This document shows, piece after piece, positions 1-11,509 of a stretch of DNA of 64,000 nt. Every line of letters begins with the position of its first letter. Position 1 is the first letter of the stretch. Origin of the DNA: Fasciola hepatica (lineage: Eukaryota; Platyhelminthes; Trematoda; Plagiorchiida; Fasciolidae). The position numbers and the translations under genes are program-made. The DNA lies in assembly GCA_948099385.1 (NCBI GenBank), contig CANUEZ040000164.1:262501-326500 (forward strand), given 5' to 3'. The notes under the pieces were generated by a model. That model was not told the origin of the DNA. It did no database searches and saw nothing but the letters and a program-made list of their open reading frames with translations.

Positions 1-128
1 CACTAACAGCGACGTCACTAGAGGCGATTGAAGATTTCAAATCCTCCCTTGTGGACTGTTCTAATCAATACCATCGAACCCAGAGGAAAATTAGAAGCAT
101 TGTCAGTAACCGACACAAGGGAGCGTAA

Positions 129-416
129 GGAGTTCTAAGGGGAAATAAAGACATTGTTATTTCCAGGCCTGACAAAGGCTTCGGAGTTGTGCTAATGAAT
201 CGCAAAGACTACATTGATAAAATGGATACCATTCTAAGTGACTCGACAAAATTTACGGAATCCAAAGGAGAGAAGGACAGAACCAAGACAGTGGAAGAAC
301 AACTTACTGCAGCCCTGAGACTATTGAAAAATCAGATTTTATTTCGAATGGAAATTATGAACAGTTACGACCTACGGGCACTAGTACTCCTCGTCTATAT
401 GGCTTACCGAAGATAA
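129..416 (+). pseudogene. PLE P1, N-terminal domain fragment
   Basis: The open frame after the TAA at 126-128 reads through DIVISRPDKGFGVVLMNRKD and a stretch ending in DSTKF. This is the conserved N-terminal block that precedes the RT in PLEs. The same frame can be read upstream of 126 (SIVSNRHKGA), so that TAA probably replaced a sense codon. The match to the family stops at the A run at 327-331; after it the PLE sequence continues in another frame (KSDFIS, then YEQLRPTG). The end at 416 is therefore an out-of-frame stop. This piece and the RT piece below were one protein. Confidence 0.8.
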
Positions 417-1285
417 ATAAATCGGGAGTACCATTAGGACCGATACTTGATATGAGCACTTCTCCCTACCACTCTACTGCTCGTTGGCTCGCTGATATAC
501 TGGAACCAGTGCGCAGAAGCATTGCTCAATACAGCCTTAATGACACATTTGAGTTTGTAGAATTAATAAAAGAACAAAATACGACAAGACTTAAAATGGC
601 ATCTCTGGACGTAACATCACTATTTACGAGCGTCCCACTTCTAGAAACCATCGAATATTTCTGCAAATATATAATCGGAAATGAAATAAACGTTGGTATT
701 CCGGTAGCCAGTCTGAAAGAACTAATACTACGATGTACTCTAAATGTTCATTTCGGCTTCAACAACAAGCTTTACCGACAAACCGATGGAGTTGCGATGG
801 GCTCGCCTCTGGGATCCCTACTTGCCGACATTTTCGTTGCCAAGCTGGACAATGGGGTACTCAAAGACACCATAGAAAGACTACCAAGGTACTGCCGGTA
901 TGTGGACGACATCTTCATTATGACTGACAAACAAGTTCACCTAGATGAACTAATGGAAAAGTTTAACCAGACTCACAGTGCGCTCAGTTTCACATCCGAA
1001 GTGGAATTGGACGGCAACTTTCATTTTCAGGATGTAAACCTTACAAAAAGGGAAAATGGGAAGCTCGTCCGCCGCGTCTATCGTAAACCAACATGGACAG
1101 GGCAATACGCACATTTTGCCAGTTTCGTGCCTCTAAAACGCAAACAGAACCTAATCCGATCTCTAGCGTCTCGCATACGAAAGATCTGTTCCGAGGAAAC
1201 AGTGAGTGAGGAATTACATCACATAAGACAAACATTACTAAACAACGGGTATCCGGAACGTTTCATTCAAAAGAACATTTCGTAA
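332..1285 (+). pseudogene. PLE P1, reverse transcriptase domain
   Basis: This open stretch carries a full PLE RT. In order: LRPTG and LYGLPKINKSGVPLGPIL before the fingers; ASLDVTSLFTSVP with the first catalytic Asp, near 602-640; LYRQTDGVAMGSPLG near 770-815; and RYVDDIF at 896-916 with the catalytic Asp pair at 905-910. The YRKPTWTGQY motif and the thumb follow. All three catalytic aspartates are present. The frame ends at TAA 1283-1285, but the same frame continues at once into PLE sequence, so this is a nonsense codon inside one polyprotein. The first ATG of the open stretch (452) lies inside the conserved domain and is not the true start. Confidence 0.92.
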
Positions 1286-1999
1286 GTACCCAAGCGACCA
1301 TTGGTAATCACCGCCAAGAGGAAAGAATTGCACATGCAACTTCCCTTCAAAGGAGATGTTAAATGCGAATTACTAGTTCGGCGCCTAAGGGATGCAATCG
1401 CCCGTACATTTCCCGCCGCTACTCTACGCGCCCACTTCACAAGCCGGTCTATGATTTCTATGAATCTCAAAGACAAAATGCCTGTCCTTTCCTCCTCTAT
1501 GTTAACCTATTCATTTGTTTGCTCATGTTTGGCAAGCTATGCAGGCAAAACGACACAGCAACTGTCCCAAAGAATCAAGGAACACAAACCAGCTTGGCTG
1601 AAGACAGGAACTAGGAGAACCATAACTAGTGCAATCGTAGCGCACCTTGCCGAGACAGGGCACCAGATAGACAACGAAGCCTTCAAGATAATTTACAAAG
1701 TGCCTGTGAATTCTTCGAAGATCGTTCGCCAAATCACTTTGAGAGCAGCGGAGGCAGTAGTGATTAGGCTGTTAAATCCATCGCTTTGTTCACACAAGCG
1801 ATTTGTCAAATCACTGCAGCTACCCTGGCCGCGATCAGAAAGTGGGGGACAAAATCATGGTGACCTCGACCGCGACCTTTCAGTCGTGACAGGAAGCAGC
1901 CAACCCACCCCGGATGTACTTTCTTTCACCGAGTTTTCCCAACCACGAACAACAAACTTCCCACTCCTTTTCCGAACAGCAAAACACCTACAATATTGA
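1286..1999 (+). pseudogene. PLE P1, GIY-YIG endonuclease domain
   Basis: This stretch is in frame with the RT across the TAA at 1283. It begins with the linker VITAKRKELHMQLPFKGD, then a Cys-containing segment (FVCSC) and the nuclease-like core YAGKTTQQLSQRIKEH near 1538-1585. In PLEs the GIY-YIG sequence is relaxed to a Tyr-x-Gly-x-Thr form like this one. Further on, AEAVVIRLLNP supplies the expected C-terminal Glu and Asn-Pro. The protein ends at TGA 1997-1999. The nuclease would nick target DNA for insertion. No lesion is visible inside this domain. Confidence 0.85.
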
Positions 2000-2094
2000 T
2001 TGACCAATCTTAATTTGATACTGTAAATACCCTGTATTTTGTTCCGAAAATATGCATTCCTATCGTATATATATGCAACTGTATTAGCCAGAGG

Positions 2095-2850
2095 ATGAAG
2101 TTACCAAAAACGAGCTTGTTCGCTATCGTACCTTTTTCTAGAATTTCAGTCACTCTAGTTCCCAGTATCTGAGTCAGTGATGATGAGGTTAACTGTCGAT
2201 GTGACCTTTGGGCTGCCTATTCATTAGTGATGTCAGTGCGGTCCAAATTCCGGGAATCTCTGCCCCGTCATTCCGGCTGACGCATTCAGGGTGGGCAAGA
2301 GCTGTCAGAGCTTCGGCATAAAAATGCTCAGTGCATTTTTTCAGTCCGTTTTAGAGGATTTTTGTGTTTTCGTAGTCTATACTGTGTTGCTCGGCTATGG
2401 CGGGAAAAGCGATCGCTGAATCTCGCTCTAGTTTCTCTAAGGCTGTCTTGTTGGATGGCTTGTGTTTCTCTTTTCATTTTTGTTTCTTTATTCTAGTCTA
2501 AATTTATCTGGATGCTTGTCCAATATATTCAGCTGGATATTCCTTGCAATAGACTTTGTAAATGTAGTTGTTTTGGTCTCGCAGATTAATTGAATACTTG
2601 GCTGTGGCGAATTATGTCAATCAGAACGAACGAGCAGATATTATGATCGCTCTGAACTTTTTGGATTGCTTCAGAAGTGCCTCATCTGTATGGAATGCCG
2701 ATGGAAGCCAGCAGCTTCTGTTGTTGGATTATTTCTTCCCCCTAACTGATTTCTTATTACATGTGTCTCAAAGAATTACAGGCTAACATAGAAATAATAT
2801 TGTCAAGACCAGATAAAGGAGCTGGTGTTGTATTCCTTAATATATGAGAT
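2095..2850 (+). mobile_element. 5' part of a second + strand PLE (P2)
   Basis: After P1 comes about 600 bases with no protein match. Then a + strand reading near 2760-2845 gives LKELQANIEIILSRPDKGAGVV, the same N-terminal PLE block as in P1. A stop follows shortly after and no RT is found behind it. The arrangement fits a second element in tandem with P1, as PLEs often insert as partial tandems with shared terminal repeats, later cut off near the opposed copy P3. The left border is inferred. Confidence 0.5.
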
Positions 2851-2959
2851 AAGCGCTCGTTTAACGAAATGAGGATGAGCAGAATCGAAATGTAGATATT
2901 TATCCGAGTGCGTTCGTTTTCGATGAATACCGGTGGTGAATTTTTGGGAGTCATTCGCC

Positions 2960-3965
2960 CTCAAACGGCAGCTTAGAATACTTATTACTCTTTCGGTATC
3001 TTCGGTCTTGATCGTAAATTTATTGGTATTGCATTGTTTATTAGGAAGTCGATAACCACAAAAGTATCGTCAACATATCTCACATATAAACGTGGGGGAG
3101 TTTCCAAAGCAGCTAGAGCTTTGGATTCAATTGAAAGTAGAAAATGATTGGCAGTAATTGGGGAGACAGGAGATCCCATGGGCAAGTCATTGGTTTGTCT
3201 GTATAGTTCTTGTTTGAAGGTGAGTTGAGTTGAAGTAAGACAGAGTTCTGACCCAGTAGGATTTCGGAGGGCGCTAATGGACATCGGGTTTCTAAGAAAG
3301 CAGCAGAGTTCAATAAGAAAAATAAATAACCTACTTTGTCTTTTTTGGGGATTACATCAAGGCTCACTGCAACTCTACCACTCGTTAGTTCAATGTTTTG
3401 TGCATTACGGACAAACTTGAAAGCGTCAATGAAGTAAATTACCACCATTTTTTGGTACGGTTTTAACAAAGAATTGAGCCACCATGCTAACCTGTAGTTT
3501 TCACATGATGCGCAGTTCATAGTCGAGAAAATAGGTGAATTCAGTTTATGGACTTTTGGTAATCCAATAAATCTGCCAGGCCTGTTCGTTTTTTGTGCCA
3601 GAGCAAACCATTATGACTTTCCGAGTTTTTCTTTAGGCTTAGCAGATATTTGTTTGCAACGGCTTATGCTTTGTTAAGGACGGCATTTGCTTTTCTCTCC
3701 TTAATCTTTACATAAGGTCCACTTGCAAGATGTTCCAATTCTTTGGATTTGTAATCTGATCTATTTAAGATGACAGTGACATTGCTTATGTCAGCCTTTG
3801 AGATATGAATAGAATGATCTCCCTTTAATATTGTCAGAGCTCGTATTTCCTCTGTTGTCATATTTATTGCATTTGATGTTTGATTCTTTAGGATATTGTA
3901 AACTCTCGGTCGGGCTTGGTTGGCCTCTTCTTTTGGAAGTCTTTGCACTGCTTGCTCCAATGAAG
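2960..3965 (-). mobile_element. PLE copy P3 of a different lineage, decayed
   Basis: Read on the minus strand, 3960 to 3664 gives the PLE N-terminal block (EIRALTILKGDHSIHISKAD, then NVTVILNRSDYKS and LASGPYVKI). From 3590 to 2985 an RT follows in several frames: SPIFSTMNCAS, WWLNSLLKPYQK and SLDVIPK, then ELYRQTNDLPMGSPVSPITA and LYVRYVDDTFVVI, with YVDD at 3066-3077. At least two frameshifts split it, and nothing is left of the endonuclease. The motif QTNDLPMGSPVSP and the ISKAD block differ from P1 (QTDGVAMGSPLG, ISRPD), so it is a separate PLE lineage. Its 3' end stops near P2, which points opposite. Confidence 0.85.
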
Positions 3966-6159
3966 GAACTATTTCCTGTGTCAGTGGAGGCTTTCGGTGT
4001 AAATTATATCTCGATTGTACATATGCCCTTTACATGTTCGAACCGAGTCGAAGAAGTCGCGTGACACAAAAAAACATCGTTCGGCCAATACGCTTGACGA
4101 TGGAGAGGGAGTCCGTTCACGTCAGCGTCGCTTGGGTATTTTCTAAAAAGATAAATTAATAACTGAATAGATGTACAGTGAAAGTGCTCTGAATTCTGCC
4201 GGGAAACCAATTTTGCCATCAGTTTGACCAAACTCTCATTTGAATCAACTTTTTATGTACTTGAATTAATTGTTTGAGAACTTGTCACTTGTGCGATATC
4301 TCTGTTAACAAAGCCCACTTGAAATAGACTGAGATGAAGCCGACATGGTTTTCTCTAACGAGTTAGAAGTCTTGTCCGGGGCTGTGTGCTTTCGAATGGT
4401 GTGATGGATATGGATCTCCTGGGGATTAGATGAATTAAAGAGTGAGTAGGTTCTCTGCTTTTGTTTTGCTTAGATGTTATAAGATTGACAGTTTAGGGCG
4501 AGACAACGGTCGGTAGCATGTTCGCTAGGTCAACAAATAATAAACTGTGTTTTGTCCAAATGCGTGCTGTGGGCCACGTTTGAAACAACAAATTTATCTA
4601 TGTCTGGTCGATCTTTATTCAGGCTGCATACCGGGATGATTATTCTCAGAATAGTTCGTGCTCCAAGAAATTGATTTGAATAGAAGAATAACGGTTTTCA
4701 GCTGAAAGTTACAACAGATCAATTCAAGTGGTTGATTCTAGTTTGCTTCAGGCTTTGTCATGGCCACATATTTGATTGTTACGCCTAAGTTAACGGAACC
4801 CCCAATTGTTATAGGTTTCATTTTGGACGAACCCAGCAAATCATGCTGGCTATATGAAAGTTTATTTTCCACTCGGCATTCTTGGTCATAGGCTGTTGAT
4901 CGTAGAGAAACACAATAGGCTCAAGTGTAATTCTGTCATCGTGAGATTATCATTGTGACAACGATGTGGCCATAAATCACAAACTGTCGTAGATTGTGGG
5001 AATAAACACAGGTTTGTGTGTGCGTTTCTGTAACTGAACCGCTGTCCACTGAATTAGTGAGTCGTAGAACAAGAATCTGAAACGTAAATCGAATAAGGCG
5101 AGTCGGTAAACAAGCAACATACCTCATTCCAGGGGATATCCAGTTACAAGGGTCCGGGAATATACTTCAAGATGTCGGAAGGGTCTATCGGGAAATGTAT
5201 GCCGGGGAGGCTTCCGCATTCTGCGGTCATAACAACATTATTGCTTTGTTCGAATTTGTGGTTTTTACAATGTGGGCTTTATTATGTCCATGGTTTTGGA
5301 TTCACACACAAGCACACACACATTGTGAGCACCCACTTGCAGCAAAGCCTGGCTGCAGCTCTTAATATTAAAAAAACGACACTGCGATCAATTTTATGTC
5401 GGCGATTGGCTAGGTTTTCAAAGATGAAAGCGTTTTTTTTTCAACAGGCCTTCCAATGGGAGACTTGTCTTGTTTTCGACTCACTCGTTATCAATTCTGA
5501 GCTTAGTTTGAATATATTTGTGATAAAAAGCCATTCCCTATTCGACTTGAATGTCATAATTATAGTTGCTCTTCATGCTTAAGCAAATATTTTGAGTCAG
5601 AAAGCACATGACGTCCACTGCATTTACGCTGTTGCATGAAATATGGATGTGTTAAATGAAAATATTTTTGGATAGTTCGGTGAAATAAATGAAAACCACT
5701 TTAAGAAAAAACTGTTCGTATGATTACCAAAAAGTGGAGCTTCGACTCACGGATATTAACTGAGAAGAAAATTTGATTTTTTATGAAAATGTTGTAAATA
5801 AATTTATTGATTTATATCACGACGTTTCACAAAATGTTTTACGTATTGATGTTCAGCAGATATTGATAATGTTGTTTGAGGTGATACAAAGACTTTGCAC
5901 ATTTGGATCACCTCAGAAAGAATAAATATATTTTTTATTATTGAACTGGAACTACAACTTGTACATCAGGTTTGTATTCCCCCAATCTGCTGGTTTAAGT
6001 TATCGCCCCGAAAGTAACTGTCGTCCGAGCATATACATTTCGAAAAATCCCGGCAGACCACATTTCAACACTAGGGGATTTTACTAGAGATACAAACTAG
6101 CTATGTTCCGAACCACGAAGTTCAGTAATCGGTACATCTACGATACAATTATACAACGC
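3966..6159. other. no recognisable gene, 3966-6159
   Basis: AT-rich sequence with scattered short open stretches on both strands. The longest, 5172-5582 +, has low-complexity composition and no motif I recognise. A short AC-rich tract lies at about 5300-5322. The part next to 3966 may hold the 5' region of the minus-strand PLE P3, but I see no signature that proves it. Confidence 0.5.
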
Positions 6160-6640
6160 ACTCAGGAAGGCTTAGAAGCTGAGAGATGTTCAGCAAAGTA
6201 TGTGTATTCGCAACATTTATCGAGTGGTTCCATGTAAAGCATGGCACGGAAATTGAGTGAAAAACTGGGGCTAGAGAAAAGTAAGCCACCGAGTACTCGG
6301 CCCGGATTATTCAAGCATGTAAACACATGCACCACATTCTCTGACGCGGCTATCCGTGCCAACTCGCGAAGGCGTTCCTAAAGATTAGTCACTCGGTATT
6401 TCCCCCAGATGCGAGCAATGCTTCGGAGACATTATCTGTTGAACATCGAAAGACGCCAAACATCGTCAGCTCGAAGTGGCCAGGTCTCGCAACCGTACAG
6501 TAAAGCTTTATAAACCGCGGTGACTTACACCTGTCCCCTAAGAGAGAGACTGATATCACGGCGACGCCACAGGTGTCGCAGGTTTGCAAAAGCTGCTCTA
6601 CCTCTCGGTATCCGTGAACTGATCTCCTACCCACCACTAC
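6160..6640 (-). pseudogene. RTE copy A, C-terminal tail
   Basis: On the minus strand just below 6540 the frames show remnants of the C-terminal block typical of this LINE, including the segment that in better copies reads LLYGSxTxPLRVED and LSVFxHRxL. It is more decayed than the RT and its 3' border is not sharp. No poly(A) or microsatellite tail is clear. Confidence 0.55.
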
Positions 6641-6689
6641 CTACGACTAATATCAAGCTCCCAGAATACTTCGTTTCCAACTAAATCAA

Positions 6690-7740
6690 ACTAATCACCA
6701 CAAACGGTGAATGCAGGCATGTGCTACTCGTAATCTTCCAAAAACTCTTTCCTCTTCAAAGGCGCATAGTGTATTCCAAGTCCGGATATCTTATTCGGGA
6801 AGCGATTGGGAGCGTGTTGAACTATCCGTGCTCTATCACTCAGCGAGGAGATATCATCGGCATATTTGAGGTCAAAGACTATGTTCCCTGGTAGGAGATA
6901 AGCTCCACCGTTCGGAATGCCGAATAGAACATTCCGTAGAACATCTTCTATGGCAAATGAGAAGAGAAATGGGGATATAAAACGACCTTGTCGAACTCCA
7001 GTTAAGACGACTAAAGGGGGAAAAAGCTGACCGTTGGCTCTTATCCGACCTGAGTTGTGACGATGAAACTATTTGAGGGCGGATAAATACATCTCACGTA
7101 CTTCATTTCCCTATGAACAGTTGCTCAGTGCATTCCTATTGACGGAGTCAAAGGCCGCGCGATTTTCCAGAAACATGAGGACTGTGAATCTTTTGAAAGT
7201 GTGACGGTGTTCTAGCATTTGTCCGAGGGTGAAGATTTAATTGATATCTTCATGAACTGCACGGAACCTAGCTCGATCCCCGCGAGTCTGCCCTTCAAGC
7301 ATGTAGTACAAACTGCGAAGTACGACAGACGCAAGCATCTTCGAGGCTACTAGGATAAGGCTTACACCCCAATGGCTAGCGTAGTCACTGTGCAAGCCTT
7401 TCTTGGAGATAGGAATAACAATCGATTCCCCCACAAGTACGGGAACTGTTCAGAATTCCAAACTCTTGAAAACAAACCATGAAGTTCTCTAACGATCTGC
7501 ACCCCACCATCTGTCAATAGGGCTGCAGAGAAAGCGGAGCGCGGCTCTTTGTGGCATTTTAAGGACTGGATTTCCATAAGCATCTCCACCCCGGTAGGTG
7601 GGTCTGTCGAAAAGAAACACTGCATGTGTGACGAAAGACCTATATGAGAGGCTGACTCTGAAGGCCAGCTAATATCATCTGGAAATGCTCCGCCCAGCTG
7701 TCGATACATCGCTTTGGGCTTTGAAATGGCGAAATGTCAG
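6690..7740 (-). pseudogene. RTE copy A, reverse transcriptase remnant
   Basis: The minus strand from 7709 downward reads LLTDGGVQIVRELHGLFSRV, then SIVIPISKKG, GVSLILVASKMLASVVLRSL and QTRGDRARFRA. Below 7240 the frame changes to AAFDSVNRNAL, LTGVRQGRFISPFLFSFAIE and VFDLKYADDISSLSD, with YADD at 6853-6864. These are RT fingers and palm in the correct order with both catalytic Asp present. At least two frameshifts break the frame. Confidence 0.85.
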
Positions 7741-8469
7741 CCTAACAAATTGTTTTACTCACACCTAATAGCTTCCTGCCGGTGACTCGAAAGAGATAGA
7801 AAAGCTTGCGGGAATCCTCCATGGCGAAAGCACGTTCCAATTCTGATGCACATTGCGACCACTAGGTTTCGCGGCCCTTGGAAGATTTGCATTAGGTGCA
7901 CATCTCAGTAAAAGTCGTGCTGCTTTATACTCGCTTCCAGCCGAAATAAACTAGCATGCCTCAATAAGGCACAGAGATTCAGCAAAAATCCAGGGTCTTG
8001 CGGCTTGGCGAGATAGGCCGCAACTTTCTAGGTCAGCAGAATGCAAGGAACTTTTGATAAACAACTAGTGCCAGTTTATGTGATCGAGTGTGACTTATCC
8101 TGGCTTTCCAGCTAGCGCATTTTGGAAGACGCATCGGACAGCATATCACAATCTAACTGTCGTTTTAGCATGCATTTTGGCGCCCGCCAAAGCACATGGA
8201 CAGCTTAGTGCAAACTAATATGTGTTCGGAATCAAAGGGGGTGCTCCAGTATGAGCGACAATCTTGTTTGCAACCCCGCCATTTGTGGCCTAAAGCAACG
8301 TGGTCAATTTGGCTCCAATTTTGATTCGAAGAGGGCGGAGGTCATGTGGTATACCGGTTGTTAGAATGTCTGACGTTTGTACTGGCGAGAAACAGAGCAT
8401 GGTATGAACACAAGGCCAACAACCGTTCCCCTTTTTCCGAGCGACGGGGATCTAGTCCAGAACGGTCTC

Positions 8470-8990
8470 CTTGATGCATCCCTTCAATAACAGCCGAACC
8501 ACTCTTGCACTGAGATCTCTGGCCAAGATCAAAATATCAGCCCGGTTTGCCTTGTGTAGGAGGTTATGGAGCTTTTGGTAGAAGTTATCGTTGTTTCTGG
8601 GGTGCAATCGGTGGTTGCATATGCCAAAACGACAAATATCTATTGAAGCGGGGACTGCTCAATTTACACAAACTCCTGAGTCTAACTGCGCACCATAGCC
8701 TGTAAACTAGGACTCAGTCTAGCAGCGCCACTTAAGCTCTTCCGTTGAGAACAATGGCAGTGCCAGCAAGACCAGAAGCTACAGCCTCAGCATCTTTAGA
8801 AAAGCATAAGTGAAACTTCACAGAAAAATTAGTTGGGGACATCAGTCGAGTTGTGGAACTGGACTCTTAAGGACGAGTCCCTTGGATGCAACACACATCC
8901 ATTGCAAGTGATTCAAGCATCCGGGCAACATCCGCCTGTTGTCCTATACGCATCAGGGTTCGCAAGTTGAATTTGGCCACTTTGAATAGG
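8470..8990 (-). pseudogene. RTE copy A, APE-like endonuclease remnant
   Basis: The minus strand from 8990 downward gives VAKFNLRTLMRIGQQADVAR, then LESLAMDVCCIQGTRP, matching the start of RTE APE domains (usually SFNVRTL and a DVCCVSETR-like block in which Glu binds metal). Here the metal-binding Glu appears replaced in IQGTRP. Further on are a SGLAGTAIVLNGRA block and an ADILILARDLSAR-like block in which the usual GDFN or GDLN motif reads RDLS. Several stops interrupt it. The nuclease would have nicked target DNA. Confidence 0.75.
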
Positions 8991-9680
8991 GATTGAGGAC
9001 GAAGCATAGCATCAGCCGGTGGTAGCTGGTTTGGTGAAAATCTCGGAAGCTAGTCGAAGAAGGACAGGAGAGAATATAGCCAGGATTTCAATCCGTGGAA
9101 TTACATCAAGCAAGGTCGACTGAACAACCTTCGGGGTGTGAAAATGGGACGGAAAGTGGGAAAGTAGTAGAAATGGGAGGACAAATAGAGTACGGAGTAG
9201 GAGAGTGTTTGTTGTCACGCACGCAAGAGTTAACCACAGTGGCAGAGTCTAACGTGGTTGTTTGTGTTGCGGTCTATTGTACTACTCGGTCGTCTAGTCC
9301 AGAGCAGGCATTTAATTCGAGGATACACCTCAAGCCTTTGCGCGTCTAACTGCGTCCTGTGAGGCAGCAGAGGTGATCCATATGAGGCGGTGGCCGATTG
9401 TATGGTTCATTTGCCTCTTCTGGAAGCCACTGGGAGCTGGTGACTGATTGCTCAGTTCATTCATTCTCCAGACGAGGCCAAACATCCGGGGTGCCCAGTT
9501 CACCCCTCGGCCACAGATGCCGGCAAGCGTAGTGTTACACGCCTAGTGTGTCACACATGGTGGGTTTGGAATCAGGGTTTATCCATCTCCCTTAGGCCGA
9601 CTCCCAGTCTGCGAACCCAGTGGAAAGCTTCGGGCATCCGCCTTCGCCCTCCCACTTGGGTAGGAATACCCTTGCCACGA

Positions 9681-10727
9681 GAAGGCAGTGAGTAATTCTT
9701 CCTCAGCAAAGGCTGTTACAGACAAACGATCATTTTGGAGCACTTCGAGAGGCTTTCAGGACAAGTAGTCATCTCCGAGCGCCACACACCCACTCCCAAC
9801 CATTTCGAAGCACTTCGATGAATACGACCATGATTTGACATTCAAACTCGTAATCATCCGCGCACAATGACATTTAGTTTGATCACCTATTTAAACGACT
9901 ATCTTCCCTAGCTCAATATTCACTGGTGACTTAGTTGCCTCGATCAAGTGAATTGAAAATGATCTGTGCTGATTTTGTTTTATTCATGTCTAGTATGAGA
10001 AACCCTAATTGGACCAATCAGTGTTCCTTTGTTCAGTGTACATTCCAGTCAACATCCATGCATTTTCCCAAACAAACAGAAACGTCATGCGCGTATAACT
10101 CATCTTATTGAGACACTGAATAATTCTTATCGCCATGCGCTTGACTCGCGCCTATGATCCGTTTCCATATCATGTGACAGAGTTTAGCAAGTGTGTGATC
10201 ACCGGTCATATGGCTCATGGATCTATCCCTGTGTGCTTGTGTTCTTTTAAATTATTCATTCCTATAAAAGTGCCGTGTTCTGTATGCTAAAACCAGTACA
10301 CTTCAAAGCCGGTTTGAGTGTCTTCTGATTACATTTTGAGCAACTCTGTCAATGCATGTAGCAGTCTCGAAGTTACTCCCGTGTTCATGGTCTGTAGTTT
10401 GCATTGTTGCCCCTGCTGTGTTGTGCTTTACACGACTTTTTATATGCTAGGTTTACCGGATGTCCTATATGTATCTACAACTCGTGTTTCTGCTGGTTAC
10501 TTTTGTTCGTCGTGTGCTTCCGGGAAGTTCGTTCCCACGTTTGCATACTACTTACTATCAAAATGAGTGGTCGCACATTCAGCCTCGTTGTTGGTGGGGT
10601 TAGCAGCGACCCAGACACGGAGAACTAACAGAAACCACAACTGTGACTCAGTAATGGACTTTACAATGAAGAGCATCATTTTTAATCCAGATGATTCAAT
10701 TTAGGTCCTTATAAAAATATGTATATG

Positions 10728-10787
<60 letters not shown>

Positions 10788-11509
10788 ACCGCTTGATGAG
10801 TGATCATTCGATGGAAAATCACCTGACGTCCTTTAATTTGATTCAAAAAACATTTAAAAGTGCTTCGTCGTATTTAACGGAGCTGTCTCTCGTGAACAGT
10901 TACTACGAATATAAACATGCCAGGAAATTATATCCATGGCAAATTTGATTGAGAGACCAATGATTTGTCTCTCGCCAACAAAGGAACACAGATTCACGGT
11001 TTCAGAGTGTTTATATCTTCTGTAAATAAGTGTCACCTTTCGTTTGAACCGGTTCGTCACGCAGACTGAATAAATGAAGGTCAACTAGAATATTGTCAGC
11101 CATCAACATCGCCCTTCTTTCAGATTTATTCCCATTGTTTCCTTGGGATTTTCATTTCCATATTTTATCTTTTCTCTTAATTGATCTATGAAGAAACCGA
11201 AATCAGTGCCTCATTCATTTCGTCCTATTGTAACCGTAGTTTTACCAACGGCAGAACAGGTCCTCTGTTGTTGAAATCTTTGAAAAATTCGGAAGATCAT
11301 GACTGTGAAATAAACGGTCGGGCTTTTGTCCCACTTCCCCCTATCCTGATCAGGCAAGTGGCTCAACTGTCGACTGAGTTTTTGGCATACCAGTTCTTCT
11401 GTTTCACAAGGACAAACATTTTTATGGAACGAAATCTGTCTTTTTTGTAAACGATTGGTCTCTTCAAAAAACTACAATGTAGATAAACACGCCTTGTTCA
11501 TTTGTCATA
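9681..11509. other. no recognisable gene, 9681-11509
   Basis: The only clear structure is the TA microsatellite at 10731-10785. The open stretch at 10318-10566 + is Cys- and Ser-rich but matches no family I know. The right part (11181-11509) may be the decayed endonuclease-to-RT linker of the CR1-like LINE that follows, but I cannot show it. Confidence 0.45.
10731..10785. repeat. TA dinucleotide microsatellite
   Basis: An almost perfect TA run of about 55 bases, flanked by AT-rich sequence. Confidence 0.98.

Larger units (their letters stand above)
1..2090 (+). mobile_element. Penelope-like element copy P1, nearly intact
   Basis: A retroelement with the Penelope order: N-terminal domain, reverse transcriptase, then GIY-YIG endonuclease. 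PLEs prime reverse transcription at nicked or exposed DNA ends in the nucleus. Seen here: the N-terminal signature ISRPDKGFGVV near 160-200, RT motifs SLDVTSLFT, QTDGVAMGSPLG and RYVDDIF between 596 and 916, and a nuclease-like C-terminus to 1999. The visible lesions are few: a TAA at 126-128, an apparent one-base loss in the A run at 327-331, and a TAA at 1283-1285. The left end is cut by the window. The sequence after 1999 looks like PLE 3' or terminal-repeat DNA, so the right border near 2090 is approximate. It is the youngest-looking element in the window. Confidence 0.9.
6160..9680 (-). mobile_element. RTE-like LINE copy A
   Basis: A minus-strand non-LTR retrotransposon with an APE-type endonuclease followed by an RT, as in RTE elements. 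Reading down from 9680 there is a 5' region with many stops, then endonuclease remnants (8990-8470), a linker, RT (7740-6690) and a C-terminal segment to about 6160. All parts are split by frameshifts and stops, so the copy is dead. The catalytic YADD is nonetheless kept. Such elements insert by target-primed reverse transcription and probably supplied enzymes to the short repeats in this window. The 5' border near 9680 is inferred from compositional character and is uncertain. Confidence 0.85.

Noticed and set aside
5172..5582. 136-codon + frame as a gene
   Set aside because: Low-complexity content, an AC-rich tract and no domain; consistent with chance.
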